From Marinobacter salsuginis (lineage in GTDB: Bacteria; Pseudomonadota; Gammaproteobacteria; Pseudomonadales; Oleiphilaceae): a DNA stretch of 64,000 bases. The DNA lies in the NCBI RefSeq assembly GCF_009617755.1, contig NZ_BGZH01000002.1:62001-126000 (forward strand), given 5' to 3'. The notes beneath the pieces were generated by a model. It did no database searches. It saw only the letters and a program-made list of their open reading frames with translations, and was not told the origin of the DNA. The position numbers and the translations under genes were made by a program. Positions 1 to 7,918 of this stretch are shown piece after piece (position 1 is the first letter of the stretch; the number at the start of each line of letters is the position of its first letter).

Positions 1-334
1 CCGAGGCAGCGGCGGTGCGCCTGGCAGTGATCACATTGCCATCTAAGCGGGCGAGCAGCTCACCAGTTTCGCCAGAGCTCAATAGGTAATGGCTGGATAG
101 CCCCGGCATGCCCCGGCGGTGATTACCCGGAAACACATTGACTTGCTTAACGCCAATATATTGCCCATCGATCCATGATGGCATCAGTAGCAATGTAGCT
201 TCGTCACTCCCCGGAACATTGATTCCATGATGGTGTCGGATCGGGCAGTTATATTCCTGCTGAAAGATGTCGTTCAGGCTTTCGATTAGCTCTTTCCAGG
301 GCAATAGCTCGACTAGGTTATTGGTCTCAATCAT
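1..334 (-). CDS. Ornithine cyclodeaminase/mu-crystallin family, probable delta1-pyrroline-2-carboxylate reductase (5' part)
   Basis: Only the first 111 codons are in the window; the gene runs off the left edge. The ATG is preceded by GTGGAG at good spacing. The readable N-terminus carries an RHHHG stretch (residues about 39-43), a TLLLMPSW segment, IGVKQVNVFPGN and, at the edge, ITARRTAAAS, the substrate- and nucleotide-domain signatures of this family. The RHHH and LLLMP motifs resemble the subgroup that reduces delta1-pyrroline-2-carboxylate to L-proline with NAD(P)H in 3-hydroxyproline or D-amino acid catabolism, rather than true ornithine cyclodeaminase. The subgroup call is from memory of the family. 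A proline racemase-family remnant lies just upstream, which fits. Confidence 0.8.
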   Translation of the reverse strand, partial: MIETNNLVELLPWKELIESLNDIFQQEYNCPIRHHHGINVPGSDEATLLLMPSWIDGQYIGVKQVNVFPGNHRRGMPGLSSHYLLSSGETGELLARLDGNVITARRTAAAS

Positions 335-404
335 TGAAAACTCCACTTGCTAAACTTGTTTTTTACAAATTACTTAGTACTGTGTCATGACGAGACGTTA
401 CCGC

Positions 405-556
405 TCATTCACCCTCAGCTTTTTTGCCAAAAGACGGCCATGTATCACTTAGTCGATAACCTTCCGGCCAGGGATCCTCGGGGTCTAGCATGTGTTGATG
501 AATACCTGTGATCCAGCCTCGACGCGGTTGAGAGACCACCACTCCCGAACTAGGTC
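405..556 (-). pseudogene. C-terminal remnant of a proline racemase/hydroxyproline epimerase-family gene
   Basis: Reading leftward, about 45 codons translate to a coherent tail containing [20 protein letters not shown] and ending at a TGA (405-407). The pattern of a Gly-aromatic-Ile/Val-Thr-Gly stretch, a His-Gln, then D-P-x-D-P-(F/W)-x-x-G-(F/Y) matches, as I recall it, the C-terminus of proline racemase-fold enzymes such as trans-3-hydroxyproline dehydratase. Upstream of it the frame meets a stop and no other frame continues the family, so the gene appears to have lost its 5' portion. It lies 70 bases upstream of, and on the same strand as, the reductase-like gene, its usual functional partner. 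Confidence 0.45.
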
Positions 557-1184
557 ATCCAACGTGTTCGGAGCGGCCAACTTTATGTGGCTCCTGGAAC
601 AGATGGTTAGCAAGCGTCCGGTAATTCCATCATGCGCCTAGCTGTTTTCAAGACTCCGTATAAACCTGTCAGCCAACAAGTGGTTCTTAACACCTTTGAC
701 ATTGAAAAACTGCGTGCAGGACCACCTATTTAAGACAGTAATAGGCCAGCCTTCGCGAGATTATCGACATACACCGCGTCATTAAAGATAGCTTCAGGAA
801 AACAGGTGAGTTTCCGCGAGCGTTAATGCGCTCCCCCGAACGGGTCCAGAAAATTCGGGGAAAGCGACTTTACTTACTTGGCTTTATTGATAGTCAATCG
901 TCGGCGCATCCTGATGCCCGGCAATTACCTTCTTCACTTATACCATCAGGCAACTGTTTCTCCGGAGCAGTGGTGCACGGCTCAATCTGTTGGATAACAG
1001 AATCCTGCGGTGCTTTTTTTGACATTGCGTAGACGACATCACAATCCTGAATACTGCATAGAGCATAGCGCGTATCGAGGTTTCAAGTAGCTGGTACGCC
1101 TCAACGATCTAATGGCAAAACCTAGCTTTTCCGCTTTTTTCGAGCGAGTACAGCACCCCGGTTAACGTCCACGCCAGACCTTAG
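557..1184. other. Gene-free stretch
   Basis: I see no gene I can support here. A short open frame at 826-1032 (+) has no ribosome-binding site, an unnatural composition and no family resemblance. The stretch looks like decayed DNA between the hydroxyproline-type remnant and the GH88-like gene. Confidence 0.5.
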
Positions 1185-1228
1185 AGGTATTTGCCTGACA
1201 AATATTCGGGAATATTCAGCGAATACCT
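1185..1228. repeat. Long imperfect inverted repeat downstream of the GH88-like gene
   Basis: Outer arms AGGTATT(T)/(G)AATACCT enclose a perfect inner inverted repeat AATATTC-GG-GAATATT, giving a stem that can pair over most of 44 bases with small bulges. It lies about 30 bases past the stop of the leftward GH88-like gene. It has no clear T-run, so it may be an mRNA-stabilising hairpin or a protein-binding site rather than a simple terminator. Confidence 0.5.
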
Positions 1229-1259
1229 CAAGACTCAGCCACGCTCAAGCTCCTGAGTA

Positions 1260-2432
1260 TCAACCAAGTCTTTTCGTGGGCAAGCGACCAGTCAGTAAAC
1301 CCAAACAGTGCAATAGGAAATAGTCGCCCCAAATCAGCTCATGCTCAATGGCAACACCACGCATTGGGTCAAAGCAACCTCGTGTTAGCACCAAGGGGGG
1401 AATGGTACCTGCGCCCCCTGGAATGGTCGCAACGTAGTCACGACAAAGGGTCTTCACTGTGGCACGAGCTTTTCCTTGATATTCCTGCGCGACTTCTTGA
1501 TCATCAAGGACAGTAGCCAGTGTAAGCAGAGCATAGCAGGCAATGGAGGTTGCAGAGGTGTCCTTTGGAGTTCCAGTTTCCTGAGGCGCATCGAAATCCC
1601 AGTAAGCCACTCCATCATCGGGTACATTCTCAATCCACCATCTGCAGACTCTTTCGGCGTAGTCACGGATTTCACGATTTTCCGGATACAACGCTGATAG
1701 ATAAGCGTAGCTCATCATGGCCCAAGCCTGAGCGCGCCCCCAGGTAGAGTTCGGGCTGAAGCCCTTGTGGGTGTATGTTTTGATCAACTTGCCTGTTTGG
1801 CTGTCAAAACTAGCGGATTGGCATACTGAGCCATCCTCGCGAACGCAAAATTCAGCATTGGTCAGGGCGTGGCGGATTGCCACATCCCTAAATTTATCGT
1901 TACCAGTCTTCTCCGCAGCCCAAGCCAGCACTAAACTGGCTGATAGGCTGTCGATATTGGTTTCGTTCTCGCCGACCGTGTGGGCCTCTTCCGCCTTTGT
2001 ACCCAAGGGCATCAGACCGATATTCGGGCGGAAGGTAGCGCACAGGCTGTTGGCCGCAGCTAACGCAAGTGTCTCGGCTTTCTTGCTACCCGCAAGATCC
2101 GCCCCAACAGAACATCCAAAATAGAACAGGAAGCCCCGAAACACCGAATCAGAATCAACCCTCGGCTCCAGGCGCTCTACCCATTCCTCGGCCGCTTGCC
2201 AGAGTGATGAATCGCCAGAATAGTGACCACTCAACCAGAGTACGCCGGGCCAAAAGCCTCCAGTCCAAAAACCATCTTCCGTGGTAGTCCACTCTCCGGT
2301 TGTCGTATCGGCGTAGTGGGGAAATCCAGCTAGCGGTTGTTTTAAAGTGAGACGCGCTCGCTCCACTAGACCTTCAATGGTTTGATCCAACAAGCGGTTT
2401 TCGTCATTGCCGCATGGCGGTTTACCGTTCAT
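1260..2432 (-). CDS. GH88-family-like protein (unsaturated glucuronyl hydrolase fold)
   Basis: The 390-residue protein has the size and motif order of the (alpha/alpha)6-barrel GH88 family: DGFWTGGFWPGVLWL near residues 53-67, NIDSLSASLVLAWAAE near 160, NSTWGRAQAWAMMSYAYL near 228-245 and a DTSATSIACYALLTL stretch near 290. Family members remove the unsaturated uronic acid left by polysaccharide lyases. The second catalytic aspartate region (NIDSL) is kept, but by eye the first one, usually in an H-D-x-G-F context, reads VFRGF here, so activity may differ. No signal peptide is seen, so it should be cytosolic. The start is supported by GAGGGG upstream. It follows the CoA-transferase gene by 36 bases and is probably co-transcribed. 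Confidence 0.7.
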   Translation of the reverse strand: MNGKPPCGNDENRLLDQTIEGLVERARLTLKQPLAGFPHYADTTTGEWTTTEDGFWTGGFWPGVLWLSGHYSGDSSLWQAAEEWVERLEPRVDSDSVFRGFLFYFGCSVGADLAGSKKAETLALAAANSLCATFRPNIGLMPLGTKAEEAHTVGENETNIDSLSASLVLAWAAEKTGNDKFRDVAIRHALTNAEFCVREDGSVCQSASFDSQTGKLIKTYTHKGFSPNSTWGRAQAWAMMSYAYLSALYPENREIRDYAERVCRWWIENVPDDGVAYWDFDAPQETGTPKDTSATSIACYALLTLATVLDDQEVAQEYQGKARATVKTLCRDYVATIPGGAGTIPPLVLTRGCFDPMRGVAIEHELIWGDYFLLHCLGLLTGRLPTKRLG

Positions 2433-2468
2433 AAGTTAGTGCCCCTCTTGATTGTCTTTGATGATCAG

Positions 2469-3644
2469 TCAGTTAATGACTCCACGTTCCAGGAAACCTC
2501 TGATCTCGTTTTCGGTGTAGTCAAAATCACTCAAAATCTCACGTGAAAATTCGCCCAGAGCGGCGGGCGGCCGTGGCTTTTGTTTAACCTGACTGGCCAG
2601 TTTTACTGGATTGCCAACCAGTTGAACTGGCCCATGGCCTGGTATGTCCACCTCCCGCAAAATATCATTCTGAAGGGTTTGTGGATGCTTCAGGGTCTCG
2701 TCCAGATCCAACACCGGCGCACACAGAATGTCGGTCTTGGATAGCCGCTCGACACATTCAGCGGTAGTGTATCGTTCCATCACCGGCCCGAATTTTTCCT
2801 GAACTATGTGGGCATGCTTACGTTGTAGACTTGCTGTGGCTAGCAGCGGATCAGTGCTCATATCGTCTTCGTCAAACGCGGTGCACATAAGCTGTAGCGG
2901 GTTGTCTCGGAACAAAGTGAGAACAGTGACCCACCCATCCAAGGTCTTGAAGATCATGGCGTACTGAACCCAGTCGGTGCGGTAGCTGTACATCGAACGG
3001 CTGGAGGCCTCAAGCAGTTGCATGGCAATGGCAACATCAAACAGAGAGGTGGTAACCAGATCTCCTTTGCCAGTCCGTTCCCGACCCATCAGAGCCGCCA
3101 GAATTCCCTGCGATAATGACGCTGCCGTGGCATAGTCAACCGTCGGGGTAGCAGTTAAACGGGGACGGTCACCGGATTCCACCCCGTTCATGGCAAAGCC
3201 GCTGAGAGACTGCGCCAACATATCCTGGCCCGGCATCCCTGATAGGGGACCTCTAGCGCCGAAGGCATAACCAACGGCATAAACTAGCCTGGGATTACGC
3301 TTGGAAACTTCCTCGTAACCAAAACCCAGTCGCTCCATAGCCCCGGGCCGAAAGTTGTGAATTAGCACATCGGCTTTATCAATCAGCTTGCCAAGGACTT
3401 CTCGACCTTCAGCCTGCTTCAGGTCGAGGCACAGGGTCCGCTTATTACAACCAACCGCAGCGTAGTAACAGCTCATATCCTCTCGGGCAGTACCGACTTC
3501 GTCGAGATCCCGCATAATATCGCCTCGGGGCGGCCGTTCAATCTTAATCACGTCGGCGCCGTAGTCCCCAAGCATCTGCCCGGCAAGAGGCACCTGCATA
3601 ACCATGCCAAGCTCTAGCACCGTGATCCCAGAAAGTGGTTGCAT
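2469..3644 (-). CDS. CaiB/BaiF class III CoA-transferase
   Basis: Family III CoA-transferases move CoA from one acyl-CoA to a free carboxylate through an aspartyl-CoA thioester. The N-terminal LELGMVMQVPLAGQMLGDYG and GADVIKIE segments, HNFRPGAMERLGFGY and the catalytic Asp in PGQDMLAQSLSGF (about residue 141) are all present. The length of 391 residues is normal. I place the start at 3644, where ATG follows GGAG by seven bases; an in-frame ATG at 3659 lacks such a site. It is divergent from the acyl-CoA ligase gene, with a palindromic operator-like site between them. Substrate unknown. Confidence 0.85.
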   Translation of the reverse strand: MQPLSGITVLELGMVMQVPLAGQMLGDYGADVIKIERPPRGDIMRDLDEVGTAREDMSCYYAAVGCNKRTLCLDLKQAEGREVLGKLIDKADVLIHNFRPGAMERLGFGYEEVSKRNPRLVYAVGYAFGARGPLSGMPGQDMLAQSLSGFAMNGVESGDRPRLTATPTVDYATAASLSQGILAALMGRERTGKGDLVTTSLFDVAIAMQLLEASSRSMYSYRTDWVQYAMIFKTLDGWVTVLTLFRDNPLQLMCTAFDEDDMSTDPLLATASLQRKHAHIVQEKFGPVMERYTTAECVERLSKTDILCAPVLDLDETLKHPQTLQNDILREVDIPGHGPVQLVGNPVKLASQVKQKPRPPAALGEFSREILSDFDYTENEIRGFLERGVIN

Positions 3645-3670
3645 TGTTTTCTCCATCATCCCTATTTACT

Positions 3671-3686
3671 TACTAACCGTATAGTA
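3671..3686. promoter_or_regulatory. Palindromic operator candidate, TACTAACCGTATAGTA
   Basis: A 16-base palindrome with TACTA/TAGTA arms lies in the divergent promoter between the CoA-transferase and the acyl-CoA ligase. It overlaps a TACTAT hexamer that could serve as -10 for the leftward gene. The inner 14 bases match the palindrome at 14538-14551 in 11 positions. Size and symmetry suit a TetR-type repressor, and a TetR gene lies in this cluster. The assignment is an inference. Confidence 0.45.
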
Positions 3687-3710
3687 TTTAAATGGTATGC
3701 GCAACTCAGT

Positions 3711-3739
3711 TTGACAATTATTGATTGTTAATTTAGTTC
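3711..3739 (+). promoter_or_regulatory. Candidate promoter of the acyl-CoA ligase gene
   Basis: A perfect -35 hexamer TTGACA (3711-3716) is followed at about 17 bases by a weak -10 such as TAGTTC. This supports a translation start at the ATG at 3772 and argues against the in-frame TTG at 3721, which would lie inside the promoter. Confidence 0.4.
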
Positions 3740-3771
3740 TCAACACACGCCCTGATAGCCTGAGACGCTTT

Positions 3772-5457
3772 ATGCTTCTAAATGACCAATTATCTGAATT
3801 CGCAATTCCGGATTCGCTCTCTGAGTGGACATTACCAAAAGTCGCTGCACGTCGTGTGGGGGCCTCACCCGAGGCAGTTTTTGCCCGCGACGTCTCGGGT
3901 AACAAGGAGACTTATGGCCAGTTTATGGACCATGCGGAGGCGTTAGCAGCGCATTTCCTTCAGGTAGGCATCGAGCCCGGTGACCGAATCCTGGTCTTTG
4001 CTGACAACAGCATCGCGGCCCTACACGCATGGATGGCCGCTGCGCTAGTTGGCGCGGTCGATGTGTCAGCGAATACTGGGTATCGCGGTAACTCTTTGGC
4101 CCATGTCCTCAACTTGGCCAAACCCAGCCTAATTGTCAGTGATGCTCATCTGATTCCATTTATTACCGAACTGAATTTTGATTTTTCGAGCGTCCAGCAG
4201 GTTGTTGTTATCGACAACTCGGAAGCTGATCCTACCGAACTGGCCAAAGGGTTCGAGGCCAAGGGAAATATCGACGTTCGGCATCACCGTAACCTCATCG
4301 CCACGCCTAGACCACAGGAGCAGACCTGGCCAGAGATCCTGCCCTCTGATGCGGCGTCTGTAGTGTTCACGTCTGGCACCACCGGTCCCGCTAAAGGCGT
4401 GGTGATGCCCCATGGCCATGTCTGTCTATTGGCTCACACCACCGCAGGGGAAACCGGCATGAACTCGTCTGACGTGTTCTACAGTGCTCATCCCCTGTTT
4501 CATATTGCTGGTAAGTTCATGGGAGTACTCGCCATCTTTGCCGCTGGTGGAACCCTCGTCCTTGACCGAAAGTTTGATGCTAAAAGCTGGCTCGATCGCA
4601 TCCGGGAAAGCGGAGCAACCATAAGTATTGCCCACGGACCGATGATCGAAATGATCCAGGCTGAGCCAGCACGGAGGGAAGATTCGGACAACGCTCTCAC
4701 ACGCCTGATGTGCTGCCCATTGCCCAAACGCCATGGTTATGCCTTCCTAGAACGGTTTGGCGTTAAAGGTATTGAAATGTGGGGTATGAGTGAAATTGGC
4801 TGCCCATGTTGGACCTCGAGGCAATCTCCAGCGATTACCGGCTCCTGCGGAAAAGTGCTTACAGAGTGGTATGACGTGGAACTCGTCGATTCGGAAACAG
4901 ACCGACCGATACCAGATGGTACGGCAGGTGAAATTGTAGTTAGGCCCCGGTTCCCTTGGACTACCATGCTGGGCTACATGGGCATGCCAGAGGAAACGGT
5001 GAGCGCATGGCGCAACCTTTGGTTCCATACCGGAGATATCGCTGTCAGGGATAGTAGCGGCAACCTGTTCTACGTCGATCGCAAGGGCGATCGTATCCGC
5101 CGCCGAGCAGAGAACATATCATCGTTTGATATCGAAGCGGCAGTGGCTGACTTTCCCGGTGTGAAAGAGTGCGTGGCGATAGGCGTTCCGTCGGGCTATG
5201 AAAACGACGACGATATCCTAGTTTACATCGTAGCCATGGAAGAAGCCGTCATTGAACCACAGGCTCTGTTGAGCTTCCTGGCTCAGACGCTGCCCCACTT
5301 CATGGTGCCCCGCTATATAGAGCTCACCGACGAACTGCCCAGGACACCCACCAACAAAGTGAAGAAAAAACAGCTTTCAGAGCGTGGCATTCAATCCAGC
5401 ACTTGGGATCGCAAAGCTGCCGGCATCAGCCTAAAGAAGCTTATCGACCCGGGATAA
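3772..5457 (+). CDS. AMP-dependent acyl-CoA synthetase/ligase
   Basis: This 561-residue ANL-superfamily enzyme activates a carboxylic acid to its acyl-adenylate and then to the CoA thioester. It shows the P-loop VVFTSGTTGPAKG (about residues 198-210), the GMSEIG segment, WFHTGDIA, the hinge DRKGDRIRRRAENIS and a C-terminal PRTPTNKVKKKQL with the acylation-step lysine. No signal peptide or membrane segment is seen, so it is cytosolic. The overall pattern resembles crotonobetaine/carnitine-CoA ligase and fatty-acyl ligases of CaiC type, which pair naturally with CaiB-type transferases such as the divergent neighbour. The true acid is unknown. It converges on the tetR gene. Confidence 0.85.
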   Translation: MLLNDQLSEFAIPDSLSEWTLPKVAARRVGASPEAVFARDVSGNKETYGQFMDHAEALAAHFLQVGIEPGDRILVFADNSIAALHAWMAAALVGAVDVSANTGYRGNSLAHVLNLAKPSLIVSDAHLIPFITELNFDFSSVQQVVVIDNSEADPTELAKGFEAKGNIDVRHHRNLIATPRPQEQTWPEILPSDAASVVFTSGTTGPAKGVVMPHGHVCLLAHTTAGETGMNSSDVFYSAHPLFHIAGKFMGVLAIFAAGGTLVLDRKFDAKSWLDRIRESGATISIAHGPMIEMIQAEPARREDSDNALTRLMCCPLPKRHGYAFLERFGVKGIEMWGMSEIGCPCWTSRQSPAITGSCGKVLTEWYDVELVDSETDRPIPDGTAGEIVVRPRFPWTTMLGYMGMPEETVSAWRNLWFHTGDIAVRDSSGNLFYVDRKGDRIRRRAENISSFDIEAAVADFPGVKECVAIGVPSGYENDDDILVYIVAMEEAVIEPQALLSFLAQTLPHFMVPRYIELTDELPRTPTNKVKKKQLSERGIQSSTWDRKAAGISLKKLIDPG

Positions 5458-5486
5458 ATAGCATTGGCCAAAATCGGCGGGAATGC

Positions 5487-6110
5487 TTAGCCAATACCGT
5501 GCAGTAACATGTGCCGTACGTTTTTAACCAGATCAGGACCGCTGATCTCAGCGCCACGCAGGTGCCATTCCAGCATCATGCCATCGTGGACCGCCACGAT
5601 CATGGAGGCGAATGAGCGAGCATCAATGTCTGACGACATCGCACCAACTGCCTGGGCCTCTTGGACCACTTCTTCTACGGCCTTATGTACATCTCCGTAG
5701 AGTTCCCTGATGGCCTTGGCAATGTCGTTATCCTGACGTGCGAATTCAATGGCCATCTGGATCATGAAGAGCAGCTCGTTGGGTCGTTCCGCGCCAAAGT
5801 CAGCACCCTCGTGGATGTAGCGGATAATCCGATCCACATGGTTGCCAACAGGATTCCTTAGAGTGGCTACTAGACCATCCACAAGATCCTCACGTAGAAC
5901 ATCAAACATTTGCAAGACCAGCTTTTCCTTGCTGCCAAAGTAAAAATAAACCGAACCTTTAGTTAGGCCGGCTTTTGACGAAATAGTCTCAAGGCTGGTG
6001 GCATGATAACCACGTATCACAAACAATTCGAAAGCAGCTTGGGTCAGTCGCTTCATGCTGCGTTCGCGAGAAATTTCGTTTTTGTTGAGTTTCTTCCCAG
6101 TTTTAGTCAA
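5487..6110 (-). CDS. TetR/AcrR-family transcriptional regulator
   Basis: The 207-residue protein has a TetR DNA-binding domain at about residues 15-62 (AAFELFVIRGYHATSLETIS followed by KAGLTKGSVYFYFGSKEKL) and a helical ligand-binding C-terminal half. The start is a TTG preceded by AGGAAAAG at suitable spacing; the next in-frame ATG (at 6056) would leave the domain intact but has no good ribosome-binding site. It sits between the two arms of the catabolic cluster. It is the obvious candidate to bind the similar palindromes at 3671-3686 and 14538-14551, with an acyl-CoA as possible inducer. The regulon is inferred. Confidence 0.85.
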   Translation of the reverse strand: MTKTGKKLNKNEISRERSMKRLTQAAFELFVIRGYHATSLETISSKAGLTKGSVYFYFGSKEKLVLQMFDVLREDLVDGLVATLRNPVGNHVDRIIRYIHEGADFGAERPNELLFMIQMAIEFARQDNDIAKAIRELYGDVHKAVEEVVQEAQAVGAMSSDIDARSFASMIVAVHDGMMLEWHLRGAEISGPDLVKNVRHMLLHGIG

Positions 6111-6200
6111 CTTCTTTTCCTACGTGAATAAAACTCTTGGATGAAGCGGAGTATAGCTCGCGCCGAAAATAACCCGCCCATGATACATAAAGTTGAAAAC

Positions 6201-6239
6201 GCCGCTAAATCGTGACTACTACCTGCCACGACTAGCGGC
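6201..6239 (-). terminator. Rho-independent terminator after the aldehyde dehydrogenase gene
   Basis: GCCGCTAAATCGTG and CACGACTAGCGGC form a long stem. On the minus strand it is followed by GTTTTC. It separates the operon 14479-6252 from the downstream tetR gene. Confidence 0.6.
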
Positions 6240-6251
6240 TTGGTTCCTTAC

Positions 6252-7844
6252 TTAAGGTTTATCACCCCATATTTCCCGCTCGCCATCCAACAAGCGATTC
6301 AGTTTATAAGGGTTGGCCTCCTTCAGGGCATGCGGGAGCAAAGCATCCGGAAAATTCTGGTAGCATACAGGCCGGAGAAAACGTCGGATAGCCGCGCTTC
6401 CGACAGATGTTGTGCGGCTATCAGAGGTGGCCGGGAAAGGCCCTCCATGAACCATTGCATGGCAAACCTCTACACCTGTCGGCCAACCATTGACCAGTAT
6501 TCGACCAGCCTTGGTCTCCAGTGTCGCGAGCAGCGATTGTGCAAGCTCGAGATCGTCGTCGTCCATGTGCAGTGTGGCGGTGAGCTGCCCCTCTAGGCTG
6601 GAGGCGACGTGCTGCATTTCCTCAACCCCTTCGCACTCTATGATCAGGGATGCGGCACCGAAAATCTCCCGTTGCAATGCCTCGTCTGCGAGGAAATCGG
6701 CGGCACTAGCGGCAAACAAGTGAGGCTGACAGCTATTGGGGGTTGTTCCTTGCGATCCACTCGCCAAGCATTTAATGGCGGCATGGTCAGACCAGCGCTC
6801 GATGCCTTGTGTATAGGCCGCGTGTATATCAGGCGTGAGCATAGTCTGACCATCTGTTCGTGTTACGGCATCCATAGCAGCTTGCTTGAATACATCAAAG
6901 TCTTCCCCGCGACAACCAATTACTAAGCCCGGATTAGTGCAGAATTGACCCGCGCCCATATTAAGCGACGCCACATAGTCCTTACCGATACTGCTAGCCC
7001 GAGCCGCAACAGCTCCCGGCATCAGGAATACGGGGTTAATGCTGCTCATTTCTGCAAATACCGGAATCGGTACTCTGCGCTGTTGCGCAATCGATGTAAG
7101 GGCCATCCCGCCGCGCTGGGATCCAGTGAACCCAACCGCTTGGATGCAGGAGTTGGCCACAAGGGCCTTACCGATGACATTGCCGGCACCGAACAGAAGT
7201 GAAAATACTCCATTAGGCATCTGGCAGGTCTTAGCCGCTTGTTGAATTGCCCTACCAACCAACTCAGATGTACCAGGATGTGCAGAGTGCCCCTTGACCA
7301 CGACCGGGCAGCCTGCAGCCAGCGCTGATGCCGTGTCGCCGCCCGCGACCGAGAATGCTAAAGGAAAATTACTCGCACCAAAAACCGCGACCGGCCCAAC
7401 GGGAATTTGCCTTTGGCGTAAGTCAACCCTAGCCATCGGCTTGCGGTCCGGCAACGCGGAGTCCACCCTAATGTCCAACCACTCACCGGCACGCACCACC
7501 GAGGCAAACAATCTGAGCTGACCACAGGTCCGGCCTCGCTCGCCTTCAATCCGACTCTTCGGCAGTCCAGTTTCAGCCACGGCGCGCTCAATCAGACTAG
7601 AACCTAGGGCCTCGATTTCTGTGGCGATAGTGTCGAGAAAACTCGCTCGAGCTTCCAGAGAAGTTTCCCGGTACTCATCAAAGGCCTCCAAAGCTAGGCT
7701 GCAGGCTTGTTCAATATCCCTTTCACTGGCCCCGGGAAAGTCTGGCTCCAAGCGCTTTCCGGTGGCAGGGTTAACTGGTTCAATGGCAGCTTGATCGCCC
7801 CGGTAGCTAGTCTGACCAATCAATTGATGTCCTGATACAGTCAT
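6252..7844 (-). CDS. Aldehyde dehydrogenase, 2,5-dioxovalerate (alpha-ketoglutarate semialdehyde) dehydrogenase type
   Basis: The 530-residue protein belongs to the aldehyde dehydrogenase superfamily. It has the [20 protein letters not shown] stretch, the general-base Glu in [12 protein letters not shown] (about residue 265) and the catalytic Cys in [12 protein letters not shown] (about residue 302). These variants and the long length are typical of NADP-dependent alpha-ketoglutarate semialdehyde dehydrogenases, which end the hydroxyproline, glucarate and pentose oxidative routes by making 2-oxoglutarate. The start is strong (TAAGGAGG). It is the last gene of the leftward operon, 74 bases after dctM, and is followed by a terminator. 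A related aldehyde substrate cannot be excluded. Confidence 0.75.
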   Translation of the reverse strand: MTVSGHQLIGQTSYRGDQAAIEPVNPATGKRLEPDFPGASERDIEQACSLALEAFDEYRETSLEARASFLDTIATEIEALGSSLIERAVAETGLPKSRIEGERGRTCGQLRLFASVVRAGEWLDIRVDSALPDRKPMARVDLRQRQIPVGPVAVFGASNFPLAFSVAGGDTASALAAGCPVVVKGHSAHPGTSELVGRAIQQAAKTCQMPNGVFSLLFGAGNVIGKALVANSCIQAVGFTGSQRGGMALTSIAQQRRVPIPVFAEMSSINPVFLMPGAVAARASSIGKDYVASLNMGAGQFCTNPGLVIGCRGEDFDVFKQAAMDAVTRTDGQTMLTPDIHAAYTQGIERWSDHAAIKCLASGSQGTTPNSCQPHLFAASAADFLADEALQREIFGAASLIIECEGVEEMQHVASSLEGQLTATLHMDDDDLELAQSLLATLETKAGRILVNGWPTGVEVCHAMVHGGPFPATSDSRTTSVGSAAIRRFLRPVCYQNFPDALLPHALKEANPYKLNRLLDGEREIWGDKP

Positions 7845-7918
7845 GATGACCTCCTTAGAATGTTGCGGCGGCGGATAGCCACCGCTGGTCTATTTTTAAA
7901 AAGTTCAGCCTCGGACAT

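Noticed and set aside
826..1032. Open frame of 68 codons on the plus strand
   Set aside because: No ribosome-binding site, odd residue make-up, no family resemblance; likely chance in decayed DNA.
3721..3771. TTG start giving 17 more residues on the acyl-CoA ligase
   Set aside because: The TTG lies inside the likely promoter (TTGACA at 3711) and lacks a ribosome-binding site; the ATG at 3772 fits the family.
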